A stretch of DNA of 56,725 bases from Nocardia wallacei (GTDB lineage: Bacteria; Actinomycetota; Actinomycetes; Mycobacteriales; Mycobacteriaceae): positions 1 through 56,725 of the forward strand of contig NZ_JARWOP010000376.1 in assembly GCF_029868745.1 (NCBI RefSeq). Direction: 5' to 3'. The notes under the pieces are model-generated. The model had not been told where the DNA came from. It did no database searches and was given only the letters and a program-made list of their open reading frames with translations. Within the stretch, counting starts at the first letter, position 1, and every line of letters begins with the position of its first letter. The translations under genes and the position numbers were made by a program. This document shows, one piece after another, positions 12,001 to 18,000 of the stretch.

Positions 12001-15000
12001 TATCGGGACGACGCTCGTCGGAGCGGGGTCCGCCGTGATCTACTCCAGCGCCGCCGACAAGGTGCTCGTCGAAATGGCCGGTAACGCCCAGGCTGGGCTG
12101 GTTCGTTTCAACAATCTCAAAACAAACGCGACCCGTGTCCTGGGTAGCGGACTCGGACCGCTCACTTTGAAGGCGGGCACCTGGGCCGCGCCGCTCATAG
12201 ACGCCGCGACCAGCATCGTCAATCTCGCGACACTGTGGCGGATGCCGGATATTCCGACCGCTCCGCGACCGGAAAACTCGGCATCCGGTTGGAAACACAT
12301 GCGCGAGTCGATCACCGAGGGTTTCCATGCTGTCCAGAATCTGCCTCTCAGAAGGCGACAGAACGTAAACCTCGGACTAACCAACTTCTACCTGGGACTG
12401 CAGGGAATACAATTCACGGCGATGATCACCGACTCCGGTCTCTCGGAGTGGCAACAGGGAGCAGCGCTGCTGATCACCCCGCTCGGCGGTGTGGTCGGAA
12501 ACCTCATACCGCAGAAGTGGCTGGAAAAACCCAGCATCGAAACGTTGTTGACGGCCAGACTGGCAGGGTTGGCCGTACCCGCGATCATCCAGGCCGCCAC
12601 CAACGACCCTTGGGTGGCTTCGGCGGGCTTCGCCAGCACCTGGGCGGTCCTCGGTGCAGCCGGAATTCCCGTCGCCACGTACATGAACAAGACGATTCCC
12701 TCCGACGTGCGCGGACGGGTTCGATCCATCACGGTGGTGACGACCAACGGCGCGTTCGCCCTCGGCCCCGCCGTCGCCGGCGGCGCGATCGCGCTGTTCG
12801 GCAGCGAGGCCACCGGCATTTCCATCGCCGCCACCTTCGGCACCGTCGCCACCTGGTCGCTGTACAAGCGCCTGTTCAAGGCCAAGAAACTGCTGGACTG
12901 CATCCACCAGACGGCAACGGCGGTCTGGGCACTCGGCCTCGACTCGGGAAGCAGGCCCAAGAAATGGCAGAAGAGCGCGAAGCACCTCCAGGAAGCCATT
13001 TCGACCCAGCTCGTCAAAATCGAATTCGACCCGGAGGCCGACGATCCCGTCGCCCGGACCATCGACGACGTACGGAATATGAAGGACGGCGCCGACACCG
13101 CGGTCCTGCTCCTCGGCAACGGCACGAAGCTGCATTCACTGACCATCACCAACACCGACAACAAACCCGGCGGCAACGTCGTCGTCTTCGATACCAACAT
13201 CACCGAACCCGGCGACCCCCATGTCGATCCCGGTGACCCCGAACGCATCCCCCGAGTCCGCACCGTCGCGGAATGGAAACAGTCCTACCCCGACATCGAC
13301 GAGGCCTTCGTCGCCTTCCTGACCGCCGACGAAGACGGCGCGCTCACAAATCTGTTTCCCCACGACCCGGATTCGCAGGCCCCGCCGAAGAAGGGAAAAG
13401 TGCTGGGGCAGTTGGGCGATGACGGCAATTCAAGTACACCGTGGCGGCGGCCGACATCCGCTCCGAGACCCGAAACCGTCGCACCGCAGCCGCTGTCCGC
13501 TGCCGAGGGCGCCGTACTCGACCTGGTCTATCGAGGTCTGGTACCCGCCGAGATCGCGGACCGGCTCGGTATGAGCCCCGGCGCTGTGAAGACCTTCCAA
13601 TCCCGGGCCGCCGGAAAGCTCGGCACCGCCGGTGCCATCACGACCGTTCTCGAAGCCAAGCGGCGCGGCCTGATCGACAGCGGCGACCCGGAGCCGATCG
13701 GCGTGGTGAGACTGACCGAAGATCAGCGAGAACTGCTGGGCCGCATGGCCGGAGGCATGACCGATCAGGCGATCGGCGAACTCTCGGGAATAAGTCCGTC
13801 CGCGGTCCAGCGCCGCCGCGAGGCCATCGGCGCCGAACTCGGCGCGAAGGGCAGTATTCCGATCTTCATGAAGGCCCTTCGTCTCGGCATCCTCGATGAC
13901 GACGGGACCACGTCGGTGACGTACGACGAGACCTTGGCCGTCGACATGGAAATGGCCCTGGCACAGGAGAACTCATCCGCACCGCGCCCGGTTCCCCATG
14001 ACTACACGGATCCTGCCGCGGCGTTCGAACTCGCCCGGACAGCGACGGACCCCGAGTTCGCCGCCGCGGCGGCAGCCTACTTGCGGAATCTGCTGGACCA
14101 GGCGACGTTCGACCTGACGCGAACTCCGTGTCCACAAGCCGGGTTGGCGTCGTTGCGCCACATTGATCAGGTCCTGTGCGAGGTCCGCGATCGACTGCCG
14201 GAGGAGCGGGCAGTACAAGAGGCAGCCGACTCGTTCAACGAGCTCTACGAACGATTTACGGCTCTCGACAAGGCGCCGAGATCGCTCCGTCACCGCTCGG
14301 CCAGAATGCGTGCGCTGGCCATTGAGCGGTTGGACGGCGACACGACCTTGGCGACGGCGATCGAGCGGGCGTCGCGGTTGCTGCGCGGTATCGCCGGTAC
14401 CGCGGACACGCGGCCAACCGTGTCCCGCCGCGAGACGGAGGTACTCGCTCTGATCGCCGAGGGTTGTGCGGACGACGAGATCGCGACGAGGCTGCGCATT
14501 TCGCCGGGCACCGTCGAGCAGCATCTGAAGAATATCCGTCGCAAGCTCGGTCGGGCGCGGCGGCCGGAATTGCCCGCGGCGGCCGTGCGCGCGGAACTGC
14601 CTTCGGCGGCCGCCACGACGGAACGGGGGGCGATGCCCGGCTCGCGCAACCGGCGATCGGGCGCAATACCGCTGTCGGAAAGGGAAACCGAAGTCCTGCG
14701 CCTGTACACGGAGGGCATGACGACCGCCGAGATCGCGGCGGCGCTCGGCAGCGCTACGGGCACGATTCGCAATCACATCCGGCATATCGTCTACAAGACC
14801 GGGGCCGACACGCGAGCCGATCTCGTGGCACCGGACGCGACGACCGCGCGCCCACCCGACACCGCACCCGATCCATTACTAGCCGAATTCGAATCCGAAG
14901 TGTTCCAGCGGGCGCGGGCGACCGTCGAACAGCGGGTCCGGCGCGGTGACCTGGAACTCGATGCGGCACAACAGCAACAGCTGGCACGCGACATCACCGA

Positions 15001-18000
15001 GGAGACCTTTCACCTCGCGGGTCGACAGATCACGCGAACTTCTCCGGACACCGGCCGGACATTGGCCACGGTTTTCGGAAATGTCGCTCACGATCACCTC
15101 GAATCGGCGCGGTACCGCCAGGAGATCTGGTCCGTACTTCCGGCGGACACGCGAGCCGGGAGTCGCGGCCGCGGCCTCGCCATGGCCGGGCGGCAGGAAA
15201 TGCGAAATCGGCTGGACGCGTTGGAGAAGGACAACGCGACGCTCTACCGGTGCCTCATGCTTCGGCACGTGGCGGGGTCTTCGGAACAACGTACCGCCGA
15301 GCTGATGAACTACGGGATCACGACAATCCGGGCGATGGAGTACTACGGCGCGCACGCCCTCGCCGGGATTCCCGCCGACGCCGTCCCCGTATTCGACGAG
15401 AAATTGGACGATGCCGACCCGGCCTCCTCGAGAGGGACTGTCGACGCCGGTCCGCGCGAACAGGCTGGGCCACAGGAGGCCGCGCCCGTCCGTCCCGCCG
15501 CGCTGCCCGGGTACATGGGCGTGCCGGATCCCGACGCCCCGTTCGACGGGCCCGACCGACCGTGGGCAAATCCCCGCAGACGCGGAGAACCGCCCGAGGT
15601 CTGGCACATCGACGGTGGCGGCTTCGGCCGCAAGCTGTGGCGCGGGAAGAAGGGTGCCCAGCCGGACCCGGCCACCGCCGAACCGCCACCCGCCGCCGAA
15701 CCGGCCGAGCCCCCCGCTGTCCCGGCGGAGCCCGCCCCAGAATCGTCGGCCGACACGGAACCCGAAGCGCCGGTGAGCGATCCGGTTTCGGTGCGGGAGC
15801 TGCTCGCCACCAACAAGCCGTACCGGCAGCTGTACATCTCCAATGCGGTGACCGGTCTCGGCGACAGTATCCAGCAATCGTCCCTGCCGCTCCTGGCCAT
15901 GGGCCTGACCGGTGATCCGATGGCGGCAGGGCTGGCCACGGTCGCCCTCTGGGCGCCGTCCATCCTGTTCGAACTCCCTGCCGGGTATGCCGCGGACTTT
16001 TACAACCGCGGTAAGACGATGCGGATCGCGCAGTGGGCTGGCATGGCGTCCGTCGCGGGATCCGGCGCAGCGATCGCCCTCGGCGCGCCGGACATCGGGC
16101 TGATACTCGCCGGGACAACGCTGGCGGAGGCCACCGCTGCCAGGTTCTACGCCCGCAGCCTCGACAGCACGGTGCGGGAGCTGGTCACGCCCGAACAGTT
16201 CGAGAGCGCCACCCGCATGACGCAGGCCGAACGGTACGTCGCGGGCACCGGAGGACGGGTGCTCGGACCGATCCTGCTCGGCGTGAATCAGGTGCTGCCG
16301 TTCGTGGCGAACGGTGTCTCGTACGCGATCAACCAGGTGACCCTGTCGAAGCTGCGAGGCAGCCTGCCGACTCGTGCCGCGGCGGAACGCACCAATCCGC
16401 TCCGGGATATTCGCGACGGCGCGTCCCAGATCTGGCACGATTCGTTCCTGCGGGAGTACACCGCCATCACGCCTGTCACCAACGTGGCGGCCGCAATCCT
16501 GAATCTGCGCGCCGCCGTAATCGTCGACGAGGCCGCATTGCCCGGCGCAGCCGCCGGATTGGTGCTCGGTGCCGGCGCCATCGGCGGCGTTGCCGGAGCA
16601 CTACTGATCCCCAAGCACTTGGTCAACAAGACCAAGGTCGGTGTCCTGTACCCGGCGGCACTGGCGAGTTTCACGGGTGTGGCCGCGCTGCAGTCCGTGA
16701 CCACCAACCCGATCCTCGTCGCGGTCGGCGCGCTCGGCGTCTCCATGATCGGCGTCGGCATGAATGTCCGGGTAGGGACGCACCTGCGGCAGGTGGTCCC
16801 GAGCACACACCACGGGCGAGCGACCAGCGCCAAGGACCTCGCTCTCGCCACAGGGCCCGCGGTCGGCGGTCTGATCGGCGGCGCTGTGTTGTCCTCGCAC
16901 GGAGTCGATGTCTCCGGATGGTTGTCGGTCGGCCTCATCGGCGCGGCTGCCGTAGCCGTGACCGCGCGTCAAGTGATCATCGGTAGCAGACACCGGGTCG
17001 AACAGCTACGTAGGCTGTTCGGTCTGCGCCGCCGCGAATCCGTCACTCCGGTATCCGAGCCGATCGATCATCACCGCACCGCACCGGCCGCACCTATTAT
17101 CGGCCCCAACGGATTACCGGACGACCCCCTCGCCGACTTCGGCGCCCCATGGGAACCCGGCCGCAAGCGCATCCCGCGCCACCGGCAAATGGAAATGCTC
17201 GCACAGGCCCACATCGACGGCGGCGGCTTCGCCCGCGCTGCCACGGCCACGGACGTACGCACCTACACCGCATGGCTGCAAGGCCTGAGTGATCGGGGTG
17301 TGGATACCGAACGGATGATGTCCGACCTCACCAAAGTGTGGGACTTCCTACGCCACGACCCGAAGTGGGCCTTCGATCCCGACGGCCACCACGACGCCAT
17401 AATCCTGTTCGGCAGCCCGGACGACGGCAGCTCGGCCGTCGTAGCGAACCTGACTCGTGAGCACGGACTGGACGAGATCCCGGTCGTCTTCTCGGGTTAC
17501 GACAAGGAAGCCGCCGAGACAGGAAACCCGCAGCGGCCCTGGATGTCCGAAGCCGCCAGGTTCCGGTTGGGCGCCCAGCAAACGGGTCTGGGGGCCCACC
17601 ACGTCATCGAGGAGCCACTCGCCGAGAACACCAGGCAGAACGCGATCAAGTCCGTCGCCCTCCTCGAAGAGCACGGCCACGACGTCGAATCCATCATCGC
17701 CGTGTGCACCCCGCAACACGCGCGCCGAGTGTGGGCGACCATCGATCGGCAGTGTCCGGAGGTCCGGCACATTTCCATCGTCGTCGCCTCGGTTTCGGTG
17801 GACAACTACATTCGCCACGGCCTGCGCTCCGACACACACCCGGATCCACACCCGCACGAGGTCGTCACGGCGATCCTGAACGAGGTGAGCGGTCTCCTGG
17901 AGACCCCGCCCAAGGGCCTCATCACCGCGCAGCCGATTCCGCACGACGTGCTTCTGGCCTACCGCGACTTGACCGAGACGCTGGATGTTCGCGTCGCGGC

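Noticed and set aside
11680..17000. The two MFS-like domains as a recent internal duplication
   Set aside because: They share only family-level motifs; sequence identity is low and the DNA does not match, so separate origins or very old duplication is more likely.
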